Positions 28,408 through 40,192 are shown, counted from the first letter of the stretch. The stretch is 64,000 bases of DNA from Marvania coccoides (GCA_963854735.1 OY978099.1:1054001-1118000), one strand, 5' to 3'. Notes: a model not told the origin generated them from the letters alone. Translations and numbers: made by a program.

Positions 28408-29790
28408 ATGGGGGAGTCTACAATCGATCCTGCGTCGTTGTTTGAACGCCTGCGGGTATTCATCACCGCAGCGACCGACCAAGCAAAAGGAGGGCAGCCG
28501 ACGCCAGCTTGGGAAGAGGCGGGACAAGACATTTGGGACGCCGGCGCTCTAGAGCAGCCAGCGCAGGTGCTGAAAACAGCTGGGGCATCGGAGATGCTGC
28601 GCAGCCTCGCCCAGCATGCGGTGGCGAAGCAGAACTGGCGCGCAGCGGAGCTGGCGGTGGGAACGCTTGCAAACTTTGCATGCCACAGAAGCATTAGGCA
28701 ATCACTGCTGGAGTCTGCAGCTCTCGCAGAGTTTGTGACGCAAGAGGGGCTGGCGTGTGAGGACGCCGCGACAGCGGGGGAGGCATGCAGGCTGTGCTCC
28801 ACGGTTTTATCTGACAGCACATACTGCACGGCGAGTATAAATAATATTACTTATTAACCTTCATTTTCCTATATATAGTTTTCACCAGATTTCAATTCGA
28901 TTTGTGCCGTTTTTTTTCCTTCCATGCAGGCAGCTGCGCCCAATCCCTGGTCTCTCGCACTGACAGCGCCGCCAACGCTTGCCCAAGTGTATTGGATTGC
29001 AACGAATGCCACTCGATCTGACGTGGTGCACCGCGCGCTGGCCGTCCTGACTGCCATTTCTCCCTCGTATTTCCCCCAGCAAACGGAGCAGGAGAAGGCA
29101 GATTTGGCTCAGCGGTTGATACAACTCGGGGCGCTATTGTTGATTGCGAGCACGCTGGGTTCCTGGCTGGCCGCACGGGCTGAGGAGGACGAAGATATGG
29201 AGAGAGAAAGCGCTGTAAATGAGGCGCCGGCATCTCCGCCTGCTGAAGAGCCCAGCATTGGCAGCGCCGCCACTGAGGAAATAACCACTGAGGTGCTGGT
29301 CTTACTAGACAGACTGTCGACCACGGAGTGCGGTAACGATGCGATCGTGCGGCACGCATCGCTGGGGGAGTCATTAGTGCAGCTGATTGCAGCAGAAAGG
29401 GCCTTTTCTGGCTCTCAGCTGACAGCGATGGCGGTGCAGGTGCTGGCGCAGCTCGGGGCAGCAGCAGGGGTCTGGCTGGCCGGCAACGCCACGGCTGTTG
29501 GCGTGGTGATTGAGCTCCTGCTTGGGAGCCCCAGCTTCAGCTTTGAGGAGGAAGAAAGCGTGGCGGCATGGCACGTATGGTGTGCAGTTTCTTTGTTCCT
29601 GGCAGAGCTGCCAGCCCCCCAGCTGGCAGCGCATGAAGCAGTTTTGAATACGATTTTGTCCACGGAGGGTGAGATTCTGCGCAGGACGGCTGAGAGTCGT
29701 GGTAAACTGCAGCAGGAGCGGGAGGGGCCTGGCGAACTCCTTGCGTACGGTGAGGGTGTGCTAGCCCTTCTGCGCGCCCGAGTAGAGTGA
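28408..29790 (+). CDS. SAAL1-like armadillo-type protein
   Basis: Two exons, 28408-28834 and 28934-29790 (427 aa) with GT-AG ends. A GC-AG alternative (28830/28930) gives nearly the same protein, differing by a single Thr. N-terminal helices match SAAL1: EEAGQDIWDAGALEQPAQVL, GTLANFACHRSIRQSL (SAAL1: GxLxNMACxxxIxxxL) and AGEACRLCSTVL. More armadillo-like pairs follow (ITTEVLVLLDRLSTTECGND, MAVQVLAQLGAAAGVWLA). An acidic low-complexity loop lies at about residues 225-260. SAAL1 in animals is a nuclear or cytosolic regulator of proliferation; its plant and algal role is unknown. A conserved stop region with TGTAA, the green-algal polyadenylation signal, lies about 35 bp downstream. Confidence 0.7.
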
Positions 29791-29861
29791 AGACTGTGAG
29801 CTCACGTATTACGCCACAGTATTACAATGTAAGAATTTATAATTTTACTTGTAGCTTATTT

Positions 29862-31305
29862 TCACATGTGTATTCCCAGCATGCCGCTGGCATTCCTCTT
29901 ATTTTCAACCGTCGGGCTTCCGCCGCCGCCGCCGCCGCCTTCCTCCGCACTTTCCGCTATGCTCAGTCTCCCTAGCTGCTGCTGCATCGCCGCCCGGTTG
30001 CCTGTTACTCCTCCCACTGCCCCCCCTCCTATGCGCTGTTGAACCCTGGGGGTCTCTGCCCCGCTAGAACCATATCCCGTTGTTCTAAACGACTCTGCCG
30101 GCTGCATGCCGGACGCGTAGCTAGTACCGTCAGAAATCGTGGTACTCACGCGCAGCAGGTGCGCGACCTGTCTGGCTGGCACAGTGTCCAGAAGCAGCAG
30201 CGCAATCAGCAACAGCACGGTAGAAACGAGCAGCGATGTGGGGCCTAGTCCCATGTAGAAAACAAGGGGCACGAAGCTGTAGAGCAGGCGCAGGCCCACT
30301 GTGAAGTACAGGGATGCGCGTTGCATGAGAATGATGGTTTCGTCGCGAAGCGGAAGTGAGATGTGTGGGTGGGAGGGGATGACACGAATGAGGAAGCCCT
30401 GTGAAAAGGGGTTGTTAAATAGGAGGAAAAAGAGCCAAATTTGATGCACGGTATTAATAAGTTAAGGGTACAGCGGTAATTTTGCAAGGAAAAAGTCTCA
30501 TGCAGCTGCAGAATTAAGTTGAATTGGATGCGCATCCATGGGAGTTCAAAAGACAAAAGACAAAGAAAAGGGAGGGAACGCATATCTCACCAGGTGCACG
30601 GCGATGCGCACGCACTGCGCAAACGTGAGCAGCGAAAGGAAAAGCGCCGCCAGGGCGAGCGCCACTTTCACTTCAGGCGACAGCAGCGGCACTCCGCCGC
30701 TGATGGGGTCGCTTTTCGAGAAAATCTCCACCTGAGCCAGCCGCGTGGGGTCTGTCAAGATGTTCAGCATCGTGCCAATCAGCGTGGCCTCTGCCGCCGC
30801 CAGCAGCGACACCGAAATAATCATATTGCGGACAGTTTGTACGCTGTTAATCCCTGTGTCCGAATGCTAATTTTATTCTCAGTTTTCTAAATTGCTAATG
30901 TTATCTTTTCTCGTGTATTCTTTCTTTCTGCTATATCCCACCTTCTTTGGGGTCTTGCATCATTATTTCGCACCACAAGCTGCGGGTCTTCACAGACGTG
31001 GTCCACAGGCTGATGTGCCGCGGGAAGAGCTGGAGATTGAGAGACGGCAGAAGAAAGTACCACACCTAAACCGTAAGAGTAAGCGAGTAGTAAGGCACGG
31101 TAGTGAGTAGTAAGAGAGATGGCCCTGTCATGTATGTATGTATGTTATAAAATGGGGCGGTAGTGGCGTTGGATTGCATAGAACCATAATTCTGCTGCGC
31201 CGAAACGGCTGGGACGTAAAATACGCTTACATGGTACAAGATGAACAGCAATATGCAGACAATGAGCACCACCAGCTCGGCAACTTGACCTCCGACCAGG
31301 CCCAT
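29862..31305 (-). CDS. DUF599 family multi-pass membrane protein
   Basis: Four exons: 31305-31231, 31029-30942, 30853-30591 and 30398-29862 (320 aa). Family pattern: helix 1 with YH at its end (VLIVCILLFILYH), a WxxxxxKTRSLWCEIM loop (usual RRxWV), INSVQTVRNMIISVSLLAAA (the conserved QTLRN), then a helix with LTFAQCVRIAVHLGFLIRV. The last two helices (LYFTVGLRLLYSFVPLVFY and LLVSTVLLLIALLLLD) precede a Ser/Gly-rich tail. DUF599 proteins occur in plants and bacteria. The function is unknown. The correct acceptor of exon 3 is the upstream AG (ACACAG-GG), because the nearer one leads to a stop. Convergent with SAAL1 (71 bp between stops) and divergent from the ankyrin-DHHC gene. Confidence 0.82.
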
Positions 31306-31582
31306 TTTTGAAAAAAGATTTGAATTAAAATTCTGATGCTGCGCTGGTATCTGTGAAGGATGTAATATACAATGCATAGAGAGTATCTCGATTTTAAGTT
31401 GCGAATTCCTCACAGGTCATGATTTCGTCGTTTCGCGCGCTCTCTTTCAAAAGTTTGGGCTCCCCTCGCTGATTCTTGAGAAATTTGAAATTTTTGAAGA
31501 ATACCCACTTGATCCAATTTGAATCTTGTCAGCGGCGCGCCGCAGTTGCAGTAACTGAGAGCGGGGCGCTCTTGTTTTTTCG

Positions 31583-33566
31583 ATGGCTCAGGGGGCAGAG
31601 GAGAAAATAGACACAGGCAAGTCCCTTTATGCCTCCTATTTATAAACAATAAAACATGAACCAGCGCATGTTGCTTTGGCAACCTTTCCATCCCTTTCAA
31701 TCTCTACACATTGTTTTTCAAAGGGAGGGACTCTTAAAAAGCTCTCTGACCGTGCCTCACCGCTGCGCCCTGTTCTCTTTCCTCGTGCAGTATGGAAAGC
31801 TGCGGCCTACGGCGACTTCGACGCGCTGAAGCGGCTGGCAGACGAGCAGCCTGGAGTCCTTCACTCTCCCGATGACCAGGGCTACTTCTGCCTGCAGTGG
31901 GCCGCGCTCAACAATCGCGTTGCCGTCATCAGCTATCTCCTCGACCAGGGGTGCGAGATCAACGCCGCGGACTCCACAGGGCAGACGGCAGTGCACTGGG
32001 CAGCGGTGCGCGGCAGCATCCCCGCGCTTGAAACTTTGCTGCGTGCTGGGGCGGACCAGGGGGCGGCAGACTCGCGCGGGTACACGGCGTGCCACGTGGC
32101 GGCGCAGTATGGCCAAACTGCGGTGCTATACCACCTCGCAATGAAGTGGGGGGGCGACACCGATGGCTGCGATGCTGATGGCCGCACGCCGCTGCACTGG
32201 GCAGCGTACAAGGGGTTTGCGGACACTGCGCGGCTGCTGCTGGTGATGGGCTCCCGCCCCACGCTGGAGGACCGCGAGGGATGCACGCCGCTGCACTGGG
32301 CAGCGATCCGGGGAAATTCCGAAGCTTGCACGGTGCTGCTACAGGGCGGGGCGGTGGACGCGCTGGACGCGGCGGACGCCACCGGCGCCACCCCTTCGCA
32401 GCTGGCCATTGACAAGGGGCACCGCCTGCTGGGCGTGAATCTCGCCGAGTATCGGTATCGAAAAGCAAAGACGGGGGGCGGAAACGGCCCCCTCGCGTTC
32501 TTAGCGAAGCTGCACTTGTCGCCCATCATTTGGGGCATCGTGCTGGGCATGCTAGGCATGCTGGTGTACTGCGTGCTGTACAACAAAGGCTTACCACCGG
32601 CCACTAGAGGCGTCACGCTGGCTGTGTGGGCCACCTTCGCCATGGCGTTTGCTGGGCTGGCGTTCCTGTTCAAGACGACCGTGGCGGACCCGGGGCTGCT
32701 GCCGCGGCATACGGCGGCCGCGGTGGCGGCCACGGCGAGGCGCAACGGCAGCTTTGGCTGCGGCGCTTCGTCGGGCAAGCCGATTGGGTTTAGAGGTGAT
32801 GATGACGTGGAAACGGGCGGGGCGGGTAACGCGACATCGCTTAATTCCCCTGCGCTGTGGGCGGGGCAGTGGGGGCAGCTGTGCGTGTCGTGCAAGATCG
32901 TGAGGCCGCTGCGGGCCAAGCACTGCTCGGTAACCGACCGTTGCGTGGAGTGCTTTGACCATTACTGCCCCTGGGTGGGCAACGCTATTGGCAAGGGCAA
33001 CCGCCACCTGTTCCTCGTGTTTCTGTGGCTGGAACTGGGCGCAATTGTGATGAGCGCAGCCACCGCACTCATTCGCATCCACACAGGTGTGCAGCAAAGA
33101 AAATGCTTTGCACAATTAGTGTTTTTTATTTTATTTTAAATGTCTAAACTTTATTTTGCATCTTTTTGGCACCATTTTGAGTCAATTTTCACCCCTTTCG
33201 GAATTTCTATTCTTATCTGCAGCTGTCAGCGCCACGCGGCCCTCCGCAGCGGACGCAGCCTCCGGCTTCAACCTGGCGCTCCCCGTCATGTTTGTCGTCT
33301 TCGACTTCTTCCTGATGATCAGCGTCGCCGCGCTGGCCATCGCCCAGGCCTCCCAGGTCGCCCGCAACGTCACAACCAACGAGCTCGCCAACTGGCACCG
33401 CTACCGCTACCTCCACGCCCCCAGCGGCGACTTCCACAACCCCTTTGACCGAGGCTTCAAGACCAACTGCACGGAAGTTTGCTTCCCTGAGGCGGCAAAG
33501 CCAACTCCCTATGTGCTGCAAGGCAACCAAGAGCAAGAGCTGCTGTTAAAGGGACACCAGACATAG
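31583..33566 (+). CDS. ankyrin-repeat DHHC-type protein S-acyltransferase (TIP1/AKR1/HIP14-like)
   Basis: Three exons: 31583-31616, 31791-33086 and 33223-33566 (557 aa). Six ankyrin repeats (residues about 12-210, such as GQTAVHWAAVRGSIPALETL and GRTPLHWAAYKGFADTARLL) precede membrane helices. The zinc-binding Cys-rich domain follows: CVSCKIVRPLRAKHCSVTDR, then CVECFDHYCPWVGNAIGKGN. Two more helices and the conserved TTNELANWHRYRYL (TTxE motif) complete the family layout. The enzyme transfers palmitate to Cys of proteins at Golgi or plasma membranes. The catalytic DHHC is DHYC, as in yeast Akr1. Intron 1 (31617-31790) starts GC (ACAG-GCAAGT) and joins KIDT to VWKAAAYGD. Confidence 0.92.
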
Positions 33567-34123
33567 CACTCCTTTGACGCCTGCCCTTCTCAGTAATATT
33601 TGACGTTCTCGACCTCAAATGATATTAATACATCGGTTTCTCTCTGCTAACGGTCCGGTTAATTTGATTTCTTTGCCTTTTAATTTTTAATAAAAGAGTT
33701 TATCCATTTTTCCATCTTCGAACTCCAGTTTGTAACTTTCTCTTTATACAAGAGGTAGCTGTCGAATCTCTCGCCGAGTCAGCATGTATCGCATGAGCCC
33801 CTCCAGTTGGCACGGTGACTTGCAGGCCTCTTCTTTAGCACCCGTTCACCGATTTATCAAACCTGTAAACCTGCTTTTTCTTGGCGATTCTGAAAGATTC
33901 TAGCATAATATGTTCAGGAAGATGTATGGTTAGAGTCGCACAGACATGTCTATCAACAACAACAACAAAAACGTTATTCATTTGCTTACATGATTTTAAT
34001 TTATTTATCAACTTAACAGTGCAAACACAATAGTTGTGAAAAAGTCAAGATTACAATACCATAATAATGCTACATAATGAGCAGGTAGTGTCGATCCTGT
34101 GAAATCTTATTATCATTAAACAT
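33567..34123. other. convergent intergenic region
   Basis: Separates the DHHC gene (plus) and the Cys-rich gene (minus), holding both 3' UTRs. AT-rich, with a short CAA run at 33954-33967; no exon seen. Confidence 0.5.
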
Positions 34124-36114
34124 TTACGTAAGGCAAATGAATGCCAAGCTGGAGGCCGCGAGCGCCGCCAGCCATACTCTCCTGAAACCGCCGCTCGGCG
34201 CTGGAGGGGCGCTCGTTTGTTCCGCTTCTGCCGTTGGCGTGCAATCCAGTGACCCGCCGCTGCCAGTGCAAAGCGGAGGGCTTGGAGGACTGACTGGAGG
34301 GCTGCTGGGAGGGCTGTTCTCTGTGCACTCGGCGGGGCCAAAGATTGTGACGTCACACACAGTGAAAACCCTGCTTACACCCACGCACCTGTCTTTAAGA
34401 TCATCTGTGCCTGCTCGCGAAAAATCGTCGATACATTCTGCGGAGAAGAGAAGAGAAGTAAAGCACTTATTATAACAAGCTGCACTCCGAGTGTTGGCAT
34501 GAAAAAGAGAAGATGTAAAAAGCAAACAAAAAACCATGCCTGGAGCTCCAGCGAAGAAGGCTTGGCACAAGGCAGGGCAGTCGTTGATGACCGTTCTGTT
34601 GAACACCAGGTCTTCCAGCGTTTCGGAGCACGAGTCGAATTGAGGCTTGTTGTCAATGCTGTACTGGCTGCAATTTCCGACCGAGGAAGGAAATGGGGGC
34701 GGGGAAGAAAGAGGCGAAGGAGGCGCGGGCATCAGCGCGGTCCCACCGATGGGACCAATATCCAGGCCGCAGAAGGACAGGGTCTCGCCAATCCTCAGGT
34801 TGTTTTCGAGCAAAATTTCCTCAGCGCCCAAGTCGAAAAGATCAAGACATTCTGCAAGGGGACAAAAAATATAAAAATGGGGCCTCCGTATATTGATTAG
34901 AATTTTATCTTTTCCACTGTTCCCCCTTGATTTAATTATTAAAAAAAAAAAACTACCTGGAGCGGCGGTGTTGAGTAAATTTTGGCAGAGAGACGGGCAG
35001 GGCGTGGTCATAGCGCCAGCGTTAGCGCTGAGAAGCTCCAGCGAGTCAGTACACGACTGGAAGGAGATAGGGTTGCTTCCGAAGAACGCTGCGCAGTCGG
35101 TTCCTCCCGGCGGCGGCGATGGCGGCGCAGCGATTGGCGGCAAATTAGCGCCAACTGGGCCAATCGTGAGCCCACAGAATTGCAAGGTTTGACCGATGCG
35201 CTGGTTCTGTTTCAGCAGCGTTTGTTCGAGGGCCTCGTCAAACGCAGCCGAGCACTCTGCATTGTTCACAAGAGGTCAATGATAAACGAAAAAATTGAAA
35301 AAATAAATAAACTTCCGTCATTATTGAATACTCACCTTGCGAGATGGCCAGCACGCCCGCGCATGCTGTCGGACAGGCAGGAGCAAGCTCAGGACCGAAA
35401 ACAGCGTCTGTGCAAGCTTTAGTTGCTGCCGCGTTGTCATCAAAGAAGAGCTCTGTGCAGTTCACTTCGGTCTTCGGGGCTGGTGGCGACGTGGAGATTG
35501 GAGGGGAGGTCAAAGGGCTGGAGGGTGAGGTGTTGTCCGTTTGTAAAAGCGGGTATCCGCAGATTGTTTGAGAAGGGCCGACGGTCAATCGATTCTCTTC
35601 GATGACCAGTTGAACTCCGCCCAAAAAACAATCCCGGGGCACTGCATGCAGCAAAGGATGCAGTCTTTCACGGTTTGTATTGTTATTGTAAGAGAGAAAC
35701 GAGTGAATAAGTGTTTACCTTTCTCCGCCAGGAGCTGCGAGCACAGCGGCGTGCAGTCTCCTGCAGCGGTGTTCCCTTCGAGCACATCCTTCAAGACAGC
35801 AACGCAAGACTGGAAGGGGGCGGTGTTTAAATAGGGGTCGCACACGGTCTGCAGGAGCTTTCGCATGCTCGCGTCGGCAGCAGAGCCTGGAGTGGCCAAG
35901 GCTACCAGGAAGCAAAGCGCAGGGAGTAAGTTTGCCTGTACAGAGGCAGATAGAAAAGGAAAACCCTTCACATTGAATAAAACCAGCAATTGTTACGTGC
36001 ACTTAAAAGCATATTTTGACACTGCCACAGCGGCTCGCTCCGCTCGCCGCCCCCCAAGCCGACAATTCCCCGCGTATGGCGCACCCCTATTTTTTTCTGC
36101 TGCAACCGAAACAT
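34124..36114 (-). CDS. modular Cys-rich secreted or GPI-anchored protein, paralogue of the adjacent receptor ectodomain
   Basis: Exons 35935-35719, 35641-35336, 35256-34957, 34851-34540 and 34437-34124, with a tentative first exon at 36114-36085 (MFRLQQKKIG), giving about 492 aa. The hydrophobic segment NLLPALCFLVALATPGSA would then be a signal peptide. Four modules follow, each Cys, about 15 residues, Cys, about 16 residues, CPxLC, about 10 residues, Cys, about 25 residues, Cys, as in NCSQY...FDSC...NDCPALC...PE-CIDDF...FTVC. PPSPP-rich linkers separate them. The C-terminus is SGGFRRVWLAALAASSLAFI with a short end, typical of a GPI-anchor signal. The module introns lie at the same place (AxPG/EC) and are all phase 1. 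Intron 34539-34438 appears to start with GC. No known domain recognised. The same modules form the receptor kinase next door. Confidence 0.8.
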
Positions 36115-36537
36115 TTTTCAAAAAATGTTCCGAGCTGGTCGCACAGCCGATGCGACTCAGCCCTGCATACAAATCTGCCAGTCTAATTTAATTTGTGAAA
36201 TGCTTTGAAAGGTCAAGCGACGTGACAAAACAACGTTTTTTTGGACGATCCTGTTTTTGGGCGATTTCATTCATTGGGTGCCGGTTTCATTTCATTTTTC
36301 GAGTTTCGGACCAAGTGGTGCTCATTCAGTGATTATGGACTACTTACTAGCAAGCGGTTGAGAATAATTGGGCGATATTGAAAGAGATTGATTCTCTGGT
36401 TTGAATTTCAATACCTCAGAATGGTACGTTGATTAGATTTGTTTGGTGTCGAATTGCACCTTTCAACATATCAATGCCACACACAGCATGCAACCATCAT
36501 AATAAATACATTTTTCACCTGTTTGTCAAATTTATAG
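36115..36537. promoter_or_regulatory. shared 5' region of the Cys-rich gene and receptor kinase
   Basis: Divergent starts (36114 tentative; 36538) leave about 420 bp for both promoters. AT-rich with direct runs such as attcattgggtg and tttcatttcattttt. No well-defined motif; co-regulation is possible but not shown. Confidence 0.35.
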
Positions 36538-39500
36538 ATGATGCATGTGAGAAAACACGCCAGCGCAACCCTGTGGATTAGTGTAGTCGTGGCAATTGCC
36601 ATCTGCACAATCATCTCCCACCCCTATGCATGCCATGGCGCGCAGCAGGATGATCTGGCGAGGGAGCAGATGTCAGCTCTTGGCAATGAATTTTCCGACA
36701 TGGTGGGTCAACGCCGCAGGCTGCAGCAGGACCAAGCCAACTGCACCGAGGTGTTCGAAGACAACCTGGGTGTGGGGGTGCCGTCATGCACCACCACCCT
36801 CGTTCAGCTTGTGCTTTCAGGCTCTAACGAAGCCTCCGTGTGTCCGCCAGACTGCGGTAATTTTCTCTCAGCAACTCCAGGCGAGCGATTTGACCTAAAA
36901 AGAAAACCAAATGCGTGCTATTATTACGCTTCCATTGAGTATTACCTCTCTTCACTGACAACTTTCACTTTCGGGCTTGGGTTCATGCAGCGTGCAGCGA
37001 CTTGTTCGCCCAGCTCTTGGGAATTGCGCTAGCCCAGACCAACATAACGACCGGCGCAGGTCAATCATATGCTTTCTGCGGCTTGACAGTTACTCCGGGC
37101 AATGGAGAGACCGTGCAACCTTCTCCACCACCATCGCCTGCTGGGCCAATAAATTGCTCTGACTATGCGTTGACCAACCAAGTGGGCTTGAATTCATGCG
37201 TCCAGTCCCTCATATCCCAAACCGTGGGAGGCCTTGCGGATTGCCCCGATCTATGCAACCAGTTCTTGGCAGGCGCGCCAGGTCAGCTGAAATTAGTGTC
37301 TAGTACTTTCTTTAGTACTCAATTTAATGTCATTTCTTCTCTCAACAGGCTGCCGCGACGACCTGGCCCTCGCTGGCGACGAGGCTCTGCTGCAAGCGTG
37401 CGTGGGAATCGGAGGCAGTTTCAGCGTCTGCGATATTCAGTTCAGAGGCCCTTCTTCCGACTGTTTGGCAGCCAATGATTCAGCTTCCCCTCCTCCTCTG
37501 CCGCAAAACCAGGAATCGTGGCCGCCGCCGCCGCCGCCTGGCGGCGATTCTTCGGTCTCTGCCGCTGTCATTGCTGCCATTGCCATCGGTAGCATTGCCG
37601 GAGTTGGTAAGCCAAAACAATAAATAAATAATAAAATTAACTATTGGAATGTATTAACTAAATAATTCATATGCCCAATATGCTCCGAGGATAATTAAGC
37701 TCGTCTTGTTTTAGGTAAACAAACTAAATAATGTACTTTCAATTTGCATGCAGCTGTTATCGGCATTGGCTCATTCTTTGCCTTTAAAAAGTGCTCCAAA
37801 CGAGGAGAAGCAACACCTCCACCTGCTGCTGTGGTGGTCAGCAGCGCCACCGCCAGCCAGCCCCCTCTTCTCACCATTGGGCCCATGGCATCGTCTCACC
37901 AGCAAGAGGTTAACATGCCTGGCACGCACTCCACAGGCGCTGCTACCATTAAATCGCCGTTTTCCGCCCCTTCTCACCACTCCCTGGCGCCTACCTTGCC
38001 TGAGGGCTCTCTAGAATTAGCGTCTTCAAAAGGGTCCCTCCAGACCATCTCGCCGGCTGGTAGCGACCCAATTCTCAAGTGGGCCAGCCAGAGCTTGCGC
38101 ACGGCCCCTGTGCGGCGCTCTGGGCCGTCGGGAGTGCCTGAGCACGTGCAGCAGCTCGAATTTACGTGGCCGAACGTCCAAATCATCAAATCGTTAGGCC
38201 TGGGGTCTTTCGGCAAGGTCTACCTGGCAAAGCTGCACCACACTCCTGTGGCTTTAAAAGTGCTGGTCGACGCAAAAGCGGCGGCGGCTACCTCCACCGG
38301 CCTTGACAGCGACATTGGTGAAGTTGCGATGCCATCCCGTGATAAATTGGCGGAGGAGGTGACGTTCATGGCGCCCCTCCGGCATCCCAATGTTGTTAAT
38401 TTAATTGGCTGGTGTATTGACCCGCCATGCGTCGCAATGGTGAGATAAACACCTTTTTTTTAAACTGACAGAAAAGCTCATGACGAGCGTTTTCTCATTC
38501 GTGTATACGCAGGAGTATGCGGCTAGGGGATCGCTGTATGATGTGCTGCAGCAAGGCGCTCGCGACCCTGCCATGGCTGCGGAGCTTAACTGGGAGCGCA
38601 GGGTGCGGATGGCCGCTGACGCAGCAGCAGGAATGTTGCATTTGCACACGAGGAGCCCAATGATCATCCACAGGGACCTTAAAAGCCCTAATCTGCTGGT
38701 TGCGGTAAGTTGATAATTGACGAATGCTTGTACCTTGCAGGGAGAAATAAATATAAACAAAAGATTCACTTCAAAATTGCAGGCCGATTGGACTGTGAAG
38801 GTGAGAGAATGAGGGCAAGGGCACTCGCCCGCGAGTTGCTGGAAGCGATATGTCATATAATAACTTTAGTCTTCTATTTATCCAACAGGTGGCTGACATG
38901 GGAATGTCATCGATAGTTAACGAAGCTACTCGCAACTCGTTAGCAACTGCTGGCGGGGCTTCTAATCCAAGGTGTCTGCGCTAGAGCTGTTTAAATCATT
39001 TTAATGCCATTTACCAATGCTATTATAGCACTCAATGTTGCCATTTTAACACTCCGCAATGCTGAAATGCAGGTGGCTAGCAAACGAAGTGCTCAACGGC
39101 GGCCGCCACACAGCTGCAAGCGACGTTTTCAGCTTCGGCATTTGCCTGTAAGCTTTTCTTCTTCTCATATGTGGATGCCCAATACTGCCTTGAGAAATAC
39201 AAGCTCAACATTGAACGCCTCCCCTTCCTACACGTATCACGCCCCCCTGGTAGTATTCACGGCTACTGTATTAATTATTGTACTAAACGCCAATCACGTG
39301 TCTATGTGCAGATGGGAGCTGTTGGTTTGGAGACTACCGTGGGAGGGAATAAATCCATTTGCAATCATGAGGGCCGTCGTGCAGTTCGAGAGGCTTGCAG
39401 TGCCACCATTAGACAAACTGCCTGGCTTCGAAGGCAGAGAGCTGCCCGTGCAGGCGCTTAACAGCTACATTGCTTTGATGCAGCGGTGCTGGGCGGCAGA

Positions 39501-39558
39501 CCCCGCACGCCGGCCTGATTTTGAAGTTATAGCGGCTGAACTGAGCAATCTGGAGTGA
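36538..39558 (+). CDS. receptor-like protein kinase with Cys-rich ectodomain
   Basis: Nine exons: 36538-36880, 36991-37281, 37349-37606, 37754-38439, 38513-38704, 38783-38800 (18 nt), 38889-38971, 39073-39147 and 39312-39558 (730 aa). All junctions keep the frame. Signal anchor or signal peptide at residues 10-36; two Cys modules (about 68-280: NCTEVFEDN...CPPDCG, then NCSDYA...CPDLCNQFLAGAPG-CRDD) with PPSPP linkers; one membrane helix at about 283-306 ending FFAFKKCSKR; a Ser/Pro juxtamembrane part; TKL-type kinase about 440-725. Kinase motifs: GLGSFGKVYLAK, VALK, IIHRDLKSPNLL and SDVFSFGICLWELL. DFG is replaced by DMG (VADMGMS) and APE by ANE. Intron 1 appears to be GC-AG (CCAG-GCGAGC). 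The likely role is cell-surface sensing; ligand and substrates are unknown. Confidence 0.9.
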
Positions 39559-40192
39559 ATACTCTCAATAGTAAGGAATGGATGCGCTTGAGTTCGTAGT
39601 TACACATTTGGGACGAGACCAATTCGACCCAGGGACTTTTGGTATGCAAAATTTTGCACAAGAAAAGAGACGTGATATTAAGAAAAAGAGACGAGATTTT
39701 TTAATGAAGGGAGAGAGCTACAACAGCTCCAGGGGCAGTTTTCAAAACAACAAAATATGGAGATAATTCTTCCATAACGCATTTCCAACGAAAAACAGAG
39801 AGAAAATGAAGCAAAACAGAGTGGAGATAGATGAATGAATGAATGAATGAATGAGGTACAGATATTGAGCAGATGCCATGAATAATTGATAGGATAGCAC
39901 CATGCTATATTTGAAAGCAGCAAAATAAACAAATACGTAGATATCGGAACTCAAGCTATGGGAATGGAGCAGGAGGAAAGACGAGCAGGAGGAAGGGAGC
40001 AAAGGAAGGGAACGAGGAGGAAATCAGGATACTCTGAACAATGATTGAGAAAATGAAGGGTGGTGCATAGAAACATAATGATGCATGGGAAATATTGAAA
40101 TACTAATTTGAGAGATTAATTTTCCCCCTTTCTTTCAGCCGAAAGAAAAGAATTTGATAGATTGCCAGGGTTCTTCAAAATTGCATTCTTAC
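39559..40192. other. convergent intergenic, purine-rich, with (GAAT)5
   Basis: Between receptor kinase and protease 3' ends. The plus strand is strongly purine-rich (GAAAAAGAGACG runs repeated at about 39660-39700). A (GAAT)5 microsatellite lies at about 39833-39853. No exon found. Confidence 0.5.

Noticed and set aside
30546..30853. Nearer acceptor (taacag) for DUF599 exon 3
   Set aside because: It leads to a stop codon after eight residues. The upstream acacag restores the conserved INSVQTVRN.
38440..38512. Retained intron giving a truncated receptor kinase at a stop near 38445
   Set aside because: The frame continues into a full kinase when spliced at GTGAGA...CGCAG. There is no reason to think the truncation is the normal product.
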